Shown: positions 1-12,977, numbered from the stretch's first letter. The stretch is DNA of 64,000 nt from Himantopus leucocephalus (GCA_003993805.1 RSEF01000001.1:187143823-187207822); one strand, 5' to 3'. The notes: generated from the letters alone by a model not told the origin. Numbers and translations are program-made.

Positions 1-2937
1 CAAAAGTCTTTCTTGGCTTTTAAATCTGTCACTTTCCAGAAAGCTAAACACTAGCATTAATACGCAGTCAAATCCTGCAGTAAACTCTGATGTGCCTGTA
101 TCAGTGTTTCAGTTTGGATCAAGAGAATTTTTTAAACATTGTGTAATGTGTATTGAATAGGCATCAGGTCCTCAGACCAACTTGTTTGCTCTCGTTATCC
201 TCTCCTAGTGGTCCAGACTTCTTAGTCATGTAGATGTTACCACTAAGGACATATTAACATGCCCTTTAGTAGCAAAGCCCCTCTTCCCGACAAAACAGGT
301 AAAAAAGGCTTAACCATGATAGATTCAGAAACATTGAAAAGATTAAGTAAAGTTTTGTTACAGAATAACTCTATTAAAATTCAAATATATAATAAAGCTC
401 TTGTGATATAACATAGCTGATAAAAGTCTATACAAACACACAGCATGATTAGATCAACATTTTTGTTGATGGCTGCAAAAGGCTTAATGTTGTATAATTC
501 TTCAGCCCTCCTGGAATCAAAACATGAAAAGAAAAAATAAACCCCCTAAATTCAAAATAACGTGCTTGTACATTGTCCTGATATATGTACTATTAGGCCA
601 AATAAAATAGTTTTGTTTGTTATCATTTATATTTTAAAATATATACCAAAAACAATTGAATGTACTACATAATAACATGTTCCAGGCCTTGAAACGTCAA
701 CCAAAAATATATCTCAGTATTTACATTCTACAAAAAGCATGTAATTAACTTATTCTTCTTTTTGTTATGGTTGTCAGTGCTCTTTTACTAGCCATAATTC
801 TTTGACTTTTTAATAAGCATAATTTTATTGCTGCTTGCCATTGAAATAGCTTAGATTTTCTAAGCTTTCCTTCTCAGAATCATGTAGGTTATCTGGCCAA
901 TAAAGTACATTTATCTGTGGTGAGAACAACTGACTAAACTTTTTGGTAGCGTTATAAGGAATTCTTATTTTCCAATAGAAACTACTTCCCTAAAATTATT
1001 TCAGAAAATAAATAGTTGTAGTATTTATCTTTCAAACCATGCAGTTTTCTAAACAGCTTTGTTCTTCTGCAATTACTAGATACTCTGTGCAAACCGTGTG
1101 CTGTTTGGTAGCCTGATACAACCACTATGCGGTTACTCAGAATTTAGAAGCACCCTAGCTTCACTAATATCCTTTTACCACATAAAATAGTACTTCATGC
1201 AAACATTTCAAACAGTCTATCAATCAATCCTACTTACTTTTATAAAGTGTCCTTCATAGAAAAATCCTAAGCACAATGCAAATTTAATATAAAACCAGAT
1301 GTAATAAACATTTAAAAGCTAAATCAAACACAATGTTAACTCTGCTTTACAACTGAACAGTAATTTTGATGTTTTCATGTACACCTAAACCACATCAATG
1401 TCAAACAGGAAGAGAACACGGAAGGAGTTTATCAGATTATATTTTAAAATTTCTAAATTCTTGTTTTAGACATGACCAGAAAGAAAGCAGTCCCAATTTA
1501 ATCATGAATTCTTTAAGAGTAGAGACAGTAAAAACATAGTTGGTGCTGTATAATCAAGACTTCTAATGAAAGTTCAATAACACCAAGGTCGTAGTCATTA
1601 TTTGAGAGCTGCCACTTACAGATATCAGCATGGATTATACTTGAGATATCCATGTTGAATAACCAATCAATAGCAACTCAGTTTTATCTCTCCTAAATAC
1701 AAGAAATTTTGAAGACATGCATGCTTGAATAGCCCAAGCAATTACAAAAATCATCAAGCACCTTCCCAGAACTGCAAAGACTGGAACAGCTATCAGCACA
1801 CATATGACACAAGGCCATGACAACAAATAGAATAACTCTGTGGAAACATGCAAATATAAAGCAAAAGAGAATCCCAAGGAGATGGTGAGAGGCAGAGGGA
1901 AAGAATAGAAAAAATAATAAAGGTTAGTTGAAACAGTAATTCCTTAGAGCAACAAACTGAATCTGCCAGAAGGTAAATCTAAGCCAGGCCAAGTTAACCA
2001 AATGTTAAAAAAAAAAAAAAAAATCATGGTCCATAGATAAACAGACGGAAACATTTTTCTGTCAAAAAAAAAAATGCTTACCTCAAAAGTAAATACATAC
2101 CAGGTTGATGAACTTCTTGAACACCACAGTTAAAAAAGGTCAAATGATTAAAATATCGCAGTCACTCTGCTGCACAAATGTTCTTTACTTTTTTAACTAC
2201 CTTTCTTCATTTAAAGGCTTGGTGAATGAGGAAAGTGGTTCCTCTCCTCTTGTATCGAGAGCTTTAATGTTGAAATTATATGGCCTTCACTGTGGAGGTC
2301 AGACTAGTCAATAATGATTGCCCCATTGGCTTTGAATCCTATGAAGTAAAACTAAGACAGATGGATTAAGCAAAAAAGATACAACTAATTCATAGACAAT
2401 AAAGTTATTTCCTTGGTCAGAATATTCTGAGTACTGTAATGTATAGTTTTGTAACCACCTGGCTCCCGTCATATCTGGCTGTCATATTTTAAAGTCCAGT
2501 CTTAGAAGTAATAAGCAGGCTTGTTAGGAAGTATTAATAGGATTCAGATCTTGTTCAGACCTCTCAAGCAGCAGGGAACATTTCTGGACTTCCTAAAAAT
2601 TATTTCCTTTCAGAAATGGGAGAAGAGTGGCAGCAGTTAGCAGAGCTGCTCAGGTCTGGTATCTATAAAACTTACGTCTAAGGCGACTGCTAACATGACT
2701 CAGCTACGTGGTACCTTACCTTGGTCTGAAAACCAGATTTGACACTGACTGCATCACTTTGCATGGGAAAGTAGTTATAGATGTTGCCTCACCTTAACCA
2801 CTTTACATGATGAGCTTCTTAGATGCATAAGAACCTCATATTACATTTTCTGGTGATATTCTCAGGGCTTATTCTTGCAATGATGCCTTTATATGTAAAC
2901 TGGGAAATCATTGAAGAGAAATGGTCAAAGTTTTGGC
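1..2937. other. AT-rich noncoding stretch, no gene seen
   Basis: I see no coding region or recognisable transposon here. Open frames are short (up to 80 codons, 1635-1877 minus) and show no domain. The only simple-sequence feature is a run of 17 A at 2007-2023, followed by a shorter A run near 2064-2074. Bases are strongly A/T biased, as is usual for gene-poor avian macrochromosomal DNA. Conserved regulatory elements could be hidden here but cannot be recognised without an alignment. Confidence 0.6.
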
Positions 2938-3403
2938 CTTGTCCAAAGAAAAGCAACAAAGCTGGTGAAGAGTCTAGAGAACTAGTCTTATAAGTAGCAG
3001 CTGAGGGAACTGGGGTTCTTTAGTCTGGAGAACAGGAGGCTCAGGGGAGACCTTACCACCCTCTACAATTACCTGAAAGGAGGTTATATCGAGGTGGGAG
3101 TTGGTCTCTTCTCCCAAGTTACAAGTGGTAGGACAAGAGGAAACGGCGCCAAGTTGCACCAGGGGAGGTTTAGAATGGATATTAGGAAAATTTTTTTCAC
3201 TACAAGGGTTGTCAAGCACTAGAACAGACTGCCCAGGGAAGTGGTTGGGACACCATCCCTGGAGGTATTTAAAAGACAGGTAGATGTGGTGCTTAGGGAC
3301 ATGGCTTAGTGGTGGACTTGATAGTGCTAGGTCAACAGTTAGACCCTATGATCCTAAGGGTCCTTTCCAACCTTAATGATTCTATGAAAAATAGATTCTA
3401 TGA
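2938..3403 (+). mobile_element. CR1 LINE, 5'-truncated 3' end (RDMV-type subfamily)
   Basis: This is the 3' end of a chicken-repeat-1 (CR1) non-LTR retrotransposon. It starts inside the end of the reverse-transcriptase ORF (GTCCAAAG..CAACAAAGCTGGTGAAG) and runs through the family's C-terminal coding text, including GGAACTGGGGTTCTTTAG, CTACAATTACCTGAAAGGAGG and CCATCCCTGGAGGTATTTAAAAG. It then carries the short 3' untranslated region with TCCAACCTTAATGATTCTATGA. Stops and frameshifts break the frame; for example CACTAGAAC puts TAG in place of the expected Trp codon. It ends in two imperfect copies of ATTCTATGA with an A-rich spacer, the usual CR1 3' terminus. Short 5'-truncated copies of this kind are the normal product of target-primed reverse transcription. 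The family call is secure; the exact 5' boundary is uncertain by about 30 bp. Confidence 0.93.
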
Positions 3404-6400
3404 AGTTTTCTCTCTCCCTACAGCTAGCCATATAAACAGAATAACTTAATTCAATTCTTGTGAAGGGTTTCCTTTTCTTCTTTTAAATTAGCAACCACAT
3501 CTCACTTGCTTCCTGCAGATTGTTTAGATCTTTTTAGTCTCAGGACTAGTCACAGATGTGTTTTCTAAAATTCAAGCTAGTCAAGAAACAACTGAAATAT
3601 ACAAGCAGTTATGTTATGCATTGTATTTTTCATATGTGTTGCTCAGTCTTAAGGCACATATGAATACAAAAGCTGTAAATGTTCTGAGACTTATAATTAA
3701 AATATCAACATATTAAAGCACTGGAAATATTACCTTCATGGCCACTGCCTCTAAAATAGGACAGAATTTTACATGACTGATGTAGCAATATCAAAGCTGA
3801 ATAATTCTTAGTGCTGACAGTCAAATATTAAAAAATAAAATTTTCTTAGAATAGAGTTATCATCTCCTATTTGCATTCCGATTAGAAATCTAATGTCTTC
3901 ATTAGTTACAGATATCCTGTTTTACAATATTAAGGAATTCCAACATTAAAAATATGTGTTTTGGAGTCGATCCAGCAGCGCTACACAACAATAGCAGTGC
4001 AAAAAATGTATCTTATATTCTAAATACAACCACTGTTGGAACATGGGGTTTTTATTTTTTTAAACAAATGCTGCAGAAACAAGCAAAAAGAAACCCACAG
4101 CTCTGAATTTGTTCTGACGTTTTCCACTCATTTCTTTTCAGTCAAATATTCATGTCTATATGCTCTGAAGAGTTTAACACAATTCACCTCAATTAACATA
4201 TTTCTATCCCGCTATTTGATGATTCCCAAATTAAAAATTTAAACAAGCTAACACAGAAAATCCTTTCATGGTAAACAAGCACCATTGCTGCTGGCAAGCT
4301 GAGTCCCTTGAAGCATCCCCCTTGAAGCTGTGTATGCCTTGAAGGTGCCCATCTGGTTGTTCAGTCTCTTCTTGAGAGAAGAATTCATGTCTTCTCCCAA
4401 GGGGAGACCTGTTCAGTTGTTAACAGCTTTAGAGTAATTTCCTCATTAAGTAAGAACGTAACCTGGTCAGGATCCTTTGCGAGGCAATAGCTGTTTAGTT
4501 AAAATTAAGGAGGATGTTTAGATAATATCTTGGTAAAACGAATTGAATGGCTGAGGTGTTTGGTAACAGGACACTGAATATTTCATTGCAAGGCCAAATA
4601 ATTCAAGATGGTTGTCATCAAAAACTCATTAGCCCCTAATAAGCATTCAGTGACACTACTACATAATATTTGCAGCGTGTATAAAGTTGCAACACAATGC
4701 AGAATGGAGCAGTTACCAGTCCAAAAATTTATCATACAATGACAGATTTAAGCACTTATCATGCCCTACTGCTGTTAGTAAGACTCCAAGTGCATGGCAA
4801 ATTCAAATTGGGGGATTAGAGTGTGAAAAAAGAAAACAAACAAAAATACCAAACACAGTTTAAATCCCAGAATAAGAATAGATGGTTGACTATTAGAGTT
4901 ATTTTAAATTCATTCCTCCATAGGAAAAACATACATAAAGATTCAGTTCCATTTGTCAAAACAGCCCCAGAAGGACCAATATTCCCAGAACAAACCCATT
5001 TCATGACATTTTGGCACAATTACCAAAAAAGCCAAGGATGGAAGAAATGCGGATACAGATCTACCGCTTTGTAAAAGGGTTCCTTTTTACCAGCATGTAG
5101 GCAAGGCTACACGAGGGAAGTTTCTTTGCCATTGCTCATTCTCTACCTGTACTACATCTATAATTTAAAAAGAGGAGCTCCATCTGCAGGGCCATCCATC
5201 TGGTGTAGCATAGAAGCATTAAATTCAGAATGAAACATTAAAACACAAGGGGAAGGCAAGCACTGAACCCCAAGGCAAAACAGGAGTAGCATAGTCCTTA
5301 TGGACATGTAGAGTACAACACTTATTAGCCCTCAAAATGAGCCAGAACAAACCTTTATTCCAAAGGCTAACGCATCACTTGTAGGAGGAGAGAGAGAAGA
5401 CATGACAAAATCTCTAATTGCTGTTAAACACAGGCGTTGAACCTCACTGCACTTCTGTTTCATGGGGATTGAATCCAGAAGTAAGAAAGAGATGACCTTA
5501 AGCTCTGTTTTTTTTAATTTTCTTCTGTGGCCTTTGTAAAAAATTATTGACAATCTCTTTTTTTTTTTTTCTTTTTGCCTTTCCTAGACCTGAAATAGAG
5601 ATAGTGCTTATTCATCCACTTTACAGGTATGTAACAGTAGAATGACTTAGTTAACATTTCTGCAGCATTGTATCTAAATACACATGTAATGTTTTTCTCT
5701 GGTGCAGAATCTATGCCTGATTTATAATAATAATAATGAAGTATAATAACTGTTCATAGGCAAGATAAAATTTACTACTGTATTTGCAGTTAGAAATACA
5801 AAATAGAAGTAATCTTTATAAGTCCCTGAACCGACATGTTGGAACACTTCAATGTTTTGCTTCATAAACCATACACTGCAAAATTGTATTTTTTTAAAAA
5901 AAATCCTTATCAGAAGTTGATTTTTTTTTAAAAAAAGTTGCTAAAATCTGAAACAAAAGAGAATCCACAAGGAAATATTATTTCTTTTGCTCAGTTTTTG
6001 TTGCCTGTGGCCCAACACAGTCAACAGTTATTTTTAAAGGCAGAAAGGATGTTTTACAATAGTAATTTGAAAGAAACAAATTGCATATAAATTTGATACA
6101 ATGGGATATAATGCATTTGGGAAAAATAGTATAGATGTTTTGTAAAGGAAGGAAGTTTAATAAGGATGACACTTAGAAACAATTGAAATTCATAGGGAAA
6201 TTATTTATTACCCAAACCTTGATAACGTCAACAAAACTTACTAACTCTATCAGTAATTGTTTTATTTATGTCTACAAATACAAAACCACATAAGAGCAAC
6301 ATGATTGGTGTCAAGTGTAATATCTAAAGAAGGGCAGAAAATGCACACTCCCACCCAACTACATATAGCTCACATATGAAGCAAATAGACAGTATCCAAT

Positions 6401-9046
6401 GAAGATTATTCCAACTCCCAAAGGTAGTACTGATCTCATTTGACTTAAGGGGACTAAAAGTTTTGCATCAGTGTCTGAGCTACTAACCCAAAATTGCCTT
6501 AAATTCAACTGAAAAAATCCAACCAAAACCAAAAATAAAAGCAACTTTCAAAAAGCAGTATATCTGACCTATCCTAAATGTCTACGTAAAAAGAAGAAAC
6601 CATTTTTCTCTCTATTGACCACAAGGAGAGTGTAGGTTTAATAAAAGGTCTAACTAATAAGTCTTTCCCTAAAAATACAGCCCACATGCTCATATGTGTG
6701 CTTGATCCTTCCTGGGGTGACTGGTCCTTTCCCAATCCTGTTCATTCACATCAACAAAGGGGAAGTAAATATGTCCAGTAAACTGAGCAGTGACTAAGGA
6801 CAGAGCATAGTATAATCCAGACTCCTTTTTAGCATGTGGCATAAATAATTATTGGAGCAAGATAGAGACTATAATGTCTTTTTTGCTGTTATTTTGTACT
6901 GTATAAACATGTTAGATGCATACAACATCTACAGTACCCTCCCCCATGGGCAGCTGATATAGAGGAATGACTAATTTTTAGATCCCATCATGTACAGTTT
7001 TCTAGCCCTCTGAAGATCAAACGAATTAGTTCTTCATGTGGGAAAATCTTTAAGCATCTGAGGAATGCTAGAGGACAAAGCGCCTTCAGATGCACACACA
7101 CCTCTCTAGCACTAGACAGACGACAAATTGGGATTTTTATGTGAAATGTTTAGATATTTGTATCTCCTAATAGATCTGTCATATGAGGACTTCTAAAACA
7201 CCTTAGGAACCTAACTACTTTTTTTTTTATCTGGCATAAGTGATCTCTTCAATGTTCAAAACAAGTCTGAGGAAAACAGGGAAAAAACCTTCTCTTCTAC
7301 CTGAAGTTCTGGGTAGGCAGTCATGTCACCAAACTATCTTCTATTTCACACTGCAACAATCTTCAATAACTCCCAAACACCTGAAAAACATTTTTTTTAT
7401 GAACTTAGGTTCTGCAACATTATTTTTTTAAGAAAAATAACTGACATTGTTCTTTGATCAACAGATGCAGTGCAGAACCCAGTCTGCTTGCTGTAGGCCT
7501 CAGGAAATCAACTTTCTCACCTCTGAGAAGTGGTTCTCTTCCTTATCTTTCCTTAGATGGTTTTATTTTGTCTTCATTTTGTACTGTAGTGAAAGTACAA
7601 AAGGAAAAACAATTTATGAGTGGCAATTATATAGATTGCAACAGCTATATTTTCCATTACCATCTGGCTTCTCTTATCCTTATAAGTTAGACAGTAGAAA
7701 GATAAGCAATAGAATTAAAATGAATAAATCTTTTGTTGATCTTCAGAAAAAATAATGATTGTATCATTATGAAAATGGTGCTTCTTTTCAAAATGTCACA
7801 CATAATTGTGCATAGCCAGAGTTAAATGAACCAGTAAATGGATTGGCGTTAATAATTATATTGGATATGCATGCAATTTCAAGTATTAACTAATAAAAAT
7901 GATTGATAATTTTTAGATAATTGCATTTAAGAATATGAAAGAAGTTTTAACAAAATGTGACTTGTAGCTTTTTAGAGAAGTTAATTAAATACTTGTTAAA
8001 CATAATAATAATTTATTATATCACTGGTGTTTTATGAATAAAATAAAATAAAAAGAGAATAATCTACAATTTTTATAGTGCTGAAGTGTCACAGACCTGT
8101 AAACATAAATCTCATGTCCTTATGATTGTTCTTGTCTCCTCTCTGTACTGTCAATCTGATTCCTGAAATTCTTTATGGTTTCACATTCATTAATCTACAG
8201 TGGCAGTTCTGCCTTTACCTCTCATTACAGGCTTGCTGGTTAAAATGTAAAATAAAATAAAATAAGGAAAAATATAACAGTGAAATAAAAATATACTAGA
8301 ATTAGAAAGTAGTTTCAAGATTCCTGACCCTGAAGATTTACCTAAGATACTTCAAAAAGTAGATGAAGCTTTTTATGTTGCAATAAACAAAATCATTGTT
8401 TTTAACTTGATTTGTTAAGAGCTATCAAGTGTTCATCTCAGTAATGTCGATTACTGAAGTAATTATTGCATCAAATAATGTCTTTATTTTTCAGGGACTG
8501 TGGCATATTTCTAATAACACTTCCTAAATAAGGAGAGAAGGGAATGTTCTTTATAGTTACAAATTCATAATTCAATTCATAAAGATACAAAGATAAATCT
8601 CAAAAATCTTTTTACAAACCACTATAGTCAGCTGCTATATATCTATAAAAAAGAGGGCAAAAAAGCCTTTCCCATAAGAAACTAGAAAAACAATGTGTCC
8701 CTTACTAGCTTTCTTTGGTATATTAGTGGTTTAAAATACCATAAAAGTGGTCAAGAGGAGGCAAGGCTTGGGAATTTTCCCCACCAGAATTTGATATTGG
8801 TTAGTCACAAATGAAAGCTCTCTGAACTTCTTCAGTTCAGTGAATTTGATTTACCTGAAATGTAGGGAATTCTTGATACACTGTACCTCCCTAACACATT
8901 GTGTATCTAATACTGTCCCTGGAGAAGCAGAGTGTAACCCAACTTCACAGTTTCACTCTTTCCACATATTTCAGCAGTCAATTATTGCAGTCTATCCCTA
9001 TATTTGTAATGTTACAAACATAAAAACTACTAATGGAACACACTAC
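3404..9046. other. AT-rich noncoding stretch with A/T simple repeats
   Basis: No gene or recognisable transposon is visible. Simple sequence includes T runs near 5558, two self-complementary A/T blocks (T7A8 at 5889-5903 and T9A7 at 5921-5936), and short AAAAT-type arrays at 8038-8055 and 8249-8265. Around 4290-4360 the octamer CCTTGAAG recurs three times in about 50 bp. The longest open frame (7447-7755 plus, about 102 codons) shows no domain, and an overlapping open frame in another reading frame competes with it, so I do not call it a gene. Confidence 0.55.
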
Positions 9047-9158
9047 TGCCGTGGTTTGGGCTGGACTGGCCGCTGAAACAAATGACAGATGCTCTCCCCC
9101 AGGGAGAGGAAGAAGAGAAAAAGAAAGAGATTTATGAGTTTGGAAAAAACTAAACTAC

Positions 9159-9164
9159 TTTAAT
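9159..9164 (-). promoter_or_regulatory. LTR polyadenylation-type signal (ATTAAA)
   Basis: On the minus strand this hexamer reads ATTAAA and lies about 260 bp downstream of the LTR TATA box, in the expected R/U5 part of the solo LTR. It is assigned by position and motif only. Confidence 0.4.
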
Positions 9165-9422
9165 GAAATATTAATAATAAAATAGAAAGGAAATAATGAA
9201 ATATATACAATATATACAAAACTATATCAAGCTCCCAGGATGATGATCACGTCACTGGCAGGCACTGGGGAAGTCCCAGACTTGGCTCAGTGACGGATGG
9301 GAACCGGATTCCGGATCTGGATTCAGGAATGGATGTATCAGGATCAAAGGCAGATGAACTGAGAGAGTCCTCCTCAGACACCAGCCTTTGAAGAAAGAGT
9401 GCTGACCTTTTGATCCCTCAGA

Positions 9423-9429
9423 TTTTATA
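9423..9429 (-). promoter_or_regulatory. LTR TATA box
   Basis: On the minus strand the sequence reads CAGTATAAAATC inside the solo LTR, after about 355 bp of U3-like sequence. This is the normal place for an LTR core promoter. Whether it is still active cannot be judged from sequence. Confidence 0.5.
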
Positions 9430-9785
9430 CTGAGCATGAGGCAGATGGGATGGAATACCCCGTTGGTCAGTTTTGGGTCACCTGTCCTGTCTGCTCCTCC
9501 CTGCAGGTGGGACCCTTCTATGTTTTTCCACTTCCGACCCTCCAACGAGGCACATAACAAAGTTAGCTGACCTTGGTTGTTATAGCAATAAGAATAAGCG
9601 AGAGCCTCTCTGCATACCATTCCTTAGCATAAATTAGAAACAATCAGGTCTTATGTCTGCTAGATGTGGACAGTGTCCGACAAACACTCAGGAAATTTCA
9701 GAGAGTTCAGCCAGCCAGAAGAGCTCAACTGAAAAGCAAAATCACTGAACAGAAAACTGGTTTTGTTTTACCTCAAACCAGGACA

Positions 9786-11870
9786 ACCAGTCAAGTAGCA
9801 GAATAAGGCATTCAGAAGTTATGAAGTGCTGGAATCTTCATTCATCTTTCTTTGTTCTATACTTTATGATGCAGTTCACAATTATGTAATGAGATAATAT
9901 TTCTACACAAGTTCATTCATCATTCCAAACATAGTACGGATAATGTTCGGTAACTGAGCAACTGAGCAAAAAGCTTTCACTAAGCTGGCTTTGGTTCCTT
10001 AGCTTTGGTGCTAGGGTCTTACACAACTCATAGGAAACCAAGGCTTGGTGTCCGTTTTTATTAAGGAGCATTTGAACTCCTGACAGCCACCTCTTAGATC
10101 AGTGTCATAATGAGCAAGCTACAGAATATTTGGAAATGTTGAAAGAAGTTTTCAGTGTGTCTTCCTGACATTGTTCAATTTTGATAAGTAAAGCCATGGG
10201 AGAAGGGGCAAGAATTTCTGTGAACATCTTAGCCCCCTGCCTAAAGCACGGTCGCCTCACTTTGTATTTCAAAAAGACTGAATTATTTTAAGTGAGGAAC
10301 AACTCCAAGTGCTGAGGTTGAAATAGTCTTACTTAAAATACCTTATGGGCCAAAAAGTAGGGCATTCAGCAAGGAATATGTAAATAATTAATGATGCTTA
10401 TATTTAAGCAATATAGGAATGTTGCTCAGTATTATATTCCTTACATTCATTACATTCTTTATATTCCTTATTTTTTTATTTAAGCAATAATAGGAAAATT
10501 TAAATATCTTCCATTCTCAAGTATGGTAGATATGGTACTTGGATGTGCTTGGTAAGATATTTATTTGGGTAATGAGGCACTTAAGTTTCAGTCTTTGCCC
10601 CAGTGAAGGTTTAGATTTTGCAAAGGGAAAAAAAAATAATGCAATCAAATCTCTCCAGGAAAATATCAGTGACAGAATTTAGGCTTCAGCAAGTGATGTC
10701 TGGTGACAAAGCGGTCTCCGCTGAAGACATTTGGCAGTGGAGCAATCTTCCAGAGGCAGTAAAGCAATCTGTGTATCTCACTATCTTCAGGGAATGTTTT
10801 TCTTTTTCCCTTTTTTGAGCACAGAAGGGCAGAGGGGGAATGAGGGAACAGAATGGGGGAGATACTGGCTATAGTTGACATGAATTTTTGCCTATCTGCT
10901 TTTCCAAGGGAAAAACAACCTTTCTCTTCCTAAGCAGAATTCTCACCCTTTGATTGAATAAGTCATATAATCTCCAATAAATGTCTGACTTATAGATGCC
11001 CTTCTATCATTAGCATAGTAATATTACTTTGGAAATACTGATCATGTAATCAGATTAAATACGGGAAAAAAAAGAGATATGTATTTATGAAGTTCAAATA
11101 TTTTAATATTATTTTTCTTCAGATTTAACACTAAAAGAGCACTCATACACATTTTTTGAGAGTTTTAATATAATTATGCTCTTAATATTAACAGCACATA
11201 TGCATTACTATTCAGAATACAGTAACCTTGCCGACCAACAGCCTTAGATACTCAAAGGCAGACAACAGCTTTCCTCAACTACGAAACGGAGAAAAAGGAA
11301 GAGCTCAAAGAATCTTTCCACTTCTTACCCTGAGGGACAAAATGTCATCCTTTTCCCAAGGAACTATTTGACAAATAGATCTTGCAGTATTTCTGGATGA
11401 TCATCAAATACAGATTATTTCAGGAAAAAAAAGTAGAGAAGAAATTCCAGATTCTCAAATGATACAGAGATTTATTTCCCAGTAATCCATCTGTTCCACA
11501 CTGTGTGTGACCTAGGTCAAATACCTAAAATGGCCTGGAAACTTTTTGACATGGAAGTGTGTTTTCTCAGTAAGCAGTTCTTGGAGTTTTATAAATTGTA
11601 ATCGGTGTTTTAAACGACCATCTGTAGATGTTGCTGTAGATATCTCAATGTATCTACAAAACTGAAACAAGGATGCAGAAATCATTCTGCACAGTAAAAC
11701 AAAACCACAGTAAAACAAAAATAGTGTGAGAGGCATAAAAAAAAGTTGATGGTAATTCAGTACCCAAAAAAGCAATACAGTTCCATTAAAAGGCAGTAGT
11801 AAGAATCAGTGAAGATTGGCCTTATGATACCATACATTTCAGAATATATTTTCTGAGTCTCAGGGTATTT
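9786..11870. other. Noncoding stretch with small local duplications
   Basis: No gene is seen. TATTTAAGCAATA-type sequence occurs near 10401 and again near 10479, in a local A/T-rich duplication that also holds several TTACATTC/TATTCC variants. At 11690-11721 a 16-bp unit (CACAGTAAAACAAAAC) is repeated in tandem with one mismatch. Short A runs occur near 10628 and 11067. Confidence 0.5.
11690..11721. repeat. 16-bp tandem duplication
   Basis: CACAGTAAAACAAAAC at 11690-11705 is followed directly by the same 16 bases with one final mismatch at 11706-11721. It looks like a small slippage duplication; no function is evident. Confidence 0.8.
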
Positions 11871-12326
11871 CTGGATGAGGAAGCCTGCATGGATGAACAA
11901 GGAGCTCCTGGACAATCTCAAACAGAAAAAGGAAGCCTACAGAGGGTCGAAGCAAGGACAGTTAGCCTGGGAGGAATGCAGAGAAGTTGTCTGAGCAGCC
12001 AGGGATCAGGTTAGGAAAGCTAATGCCAAGATAGAGTTAAATCTGACCAGGGACATCAAGCACAACAAGAAAAGCTTCTATAGGTACATCAGTGACAAAA
12101 GCAAGACTAGAGAAAATGTAGGCGCTCTCAGGAAGGAAATGGAAGACCTGGTTACCTAGGATATGGAAAAGGCTGAGGTATTCAATGACTTTTTTGCTCA
12201 GTCTTCACTGGTAAGGGCTCTAGCCACACCGCCTAAGTTGCAGAAGGCAAAGGCAGGGACTGGGAGGATGAGAAGCTGCCCACTGTAGAAGAAGATCTGC
12301 TTTGAGATCATCTAAGGAGCCTGAAG

Positions 12327-12803
12327 GTGCACAAATCCATGGGACCTGATGACATTCATCTGTGGGTCCTGAGGGAACTGGTGGATGAAGTTGCTAAGTC
12401 ACTATCCAACATATTTAAGAAGTTGTGTCAGTTTGGTGAAGTTCCCACTGACTGGAAAAAGGGAAACATAACCCTCAATTTTAAAAAGGGAAAAAAGGAA
12501 GACGTGGTGAAATGCAGGCCGGTCAGTCTCACGTCTGATCCTGGCAAGATCATGGAGCTGGTCCTTCTGGAAACTCTGCTAAGGCACATGGACAGTAAGA
12601 AGGTGGCTGGTGACAGCCAACATGGCTTCACTAAAGGCAAATCATGCCTGACAAATTTGGTGGCCTTCTACAATTGCAGTACAGCATTGGTGGGTAAGGG
12701 AAGAAAAACTGACATCATCTACCTGGACTTGTGCAAAGCATTTGACGCTGTCTCACATGACATCCTTGTCTTTAAATTGGACAGACACAGATTTGACAGA
12801 TAG
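12327..12803 (+). pseudogene. CR1 ORF2 reverse transcriptase fragment
   Basis: This 158-codon open frame covers the N-terminal half of a CR1 reverse transcriptase, the enzyme that copies CR1 RNA at the nicked target. Visible family blocks, in order, are SMGPDDIHLWVLREL (residues about 4-18), the VPTDWKKGNITLNFKKGKKED block, the CRPVSLTS block, GDSQHGFTKGKSCLTNLVAFY, and motif A as IIYLDLCKAFDAVSHD, where the Asp after Leu (about residue 134) is the metal-binding residue. The frame ends at TAG 12801-12803. A short +2-frame continuation resembles the next segment of the family (WLD..TQ....SMSKW) up to the gap. The FADD-box motif C is missing from the visible sequence. The apparent start is simply where this frame opens, not a real initiation site. 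Confidence 0.88.
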
Positions 12804-12877
12804 ACCATTTGGTGGCAAGGAATTGGCTGGATGCTCACACTCAAAGCAATGCGGTCATCTGCTCGATGTCCAAGTGG

Positions 12878-12977
12878 NNNNNNNNNNNNNNNNNNNNNNN
12901 NNNNNNNNNNNNNNNNNNNNNNNNNNNNNNNNNNNNNNNNNNNNNNNNNNNNNNNNNNNNNNNNNNNNNNNNNNNNN
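12878..12977. other. Assembly gap (100 N)
   Basis: Exactly 100 N, the conventional placeholder for a gap of unknown size. It falls inside a CR1 copy, so the break is explained by repeat collapse. The flanking CR1 residues imply that the real missing sequence is nearer 0.9 kb. Confidence 0.98.

Larger units (their letters stand above)
9047..9785 (-). mobile_element. Solo LTR of an avian endogenous retrovirus
   Basis: Read on the minus strand, this 739-bp unit begins TGTCCTGGTTTGAGG and ends CCCAAACCACGGCA, an imperfect terminal inverted repeat with the TG..CA ends of retroviral LTRs. Internally it has a TATAAAA box (plus-strand 9423-9429) preceded by U3-like sequence, and an ATTAAA polyadenylation-type signal about 260 bp downstream (plus-strand 9159-9164), followed by an A/T-rich segment and a pyrimidine-rich terminal segment. 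The flanks ACTAC (9042-9046) and ACCAG (9786-9790) match at 3 of 5 bases, consistent with a decayed 5-bp target duplication but weak. No gag, pol or env sequence and no second LTR flank it, so it is a solo LTR left by recombination. ERVL-type is my best guess from the ends. An open frame of 122 codons inside it (9252-9620 minus) has no known homologue and is probably fortuitous. Confidence 0.85.

Noticed and set aside
4816..5074. Overlapping 67- and 83-codon frames on opposite strands
   Set aside because: Both are short, lysine- or phenylalanine-rich in line with base composition, and show no domain.
9252..9620. 122-codon minus-strand open frame
   Set aside because: It lies wholly inside the solo LTR, spans its TATA region and has no recognisable domain; LTRs of this kind do not normally encode protein.
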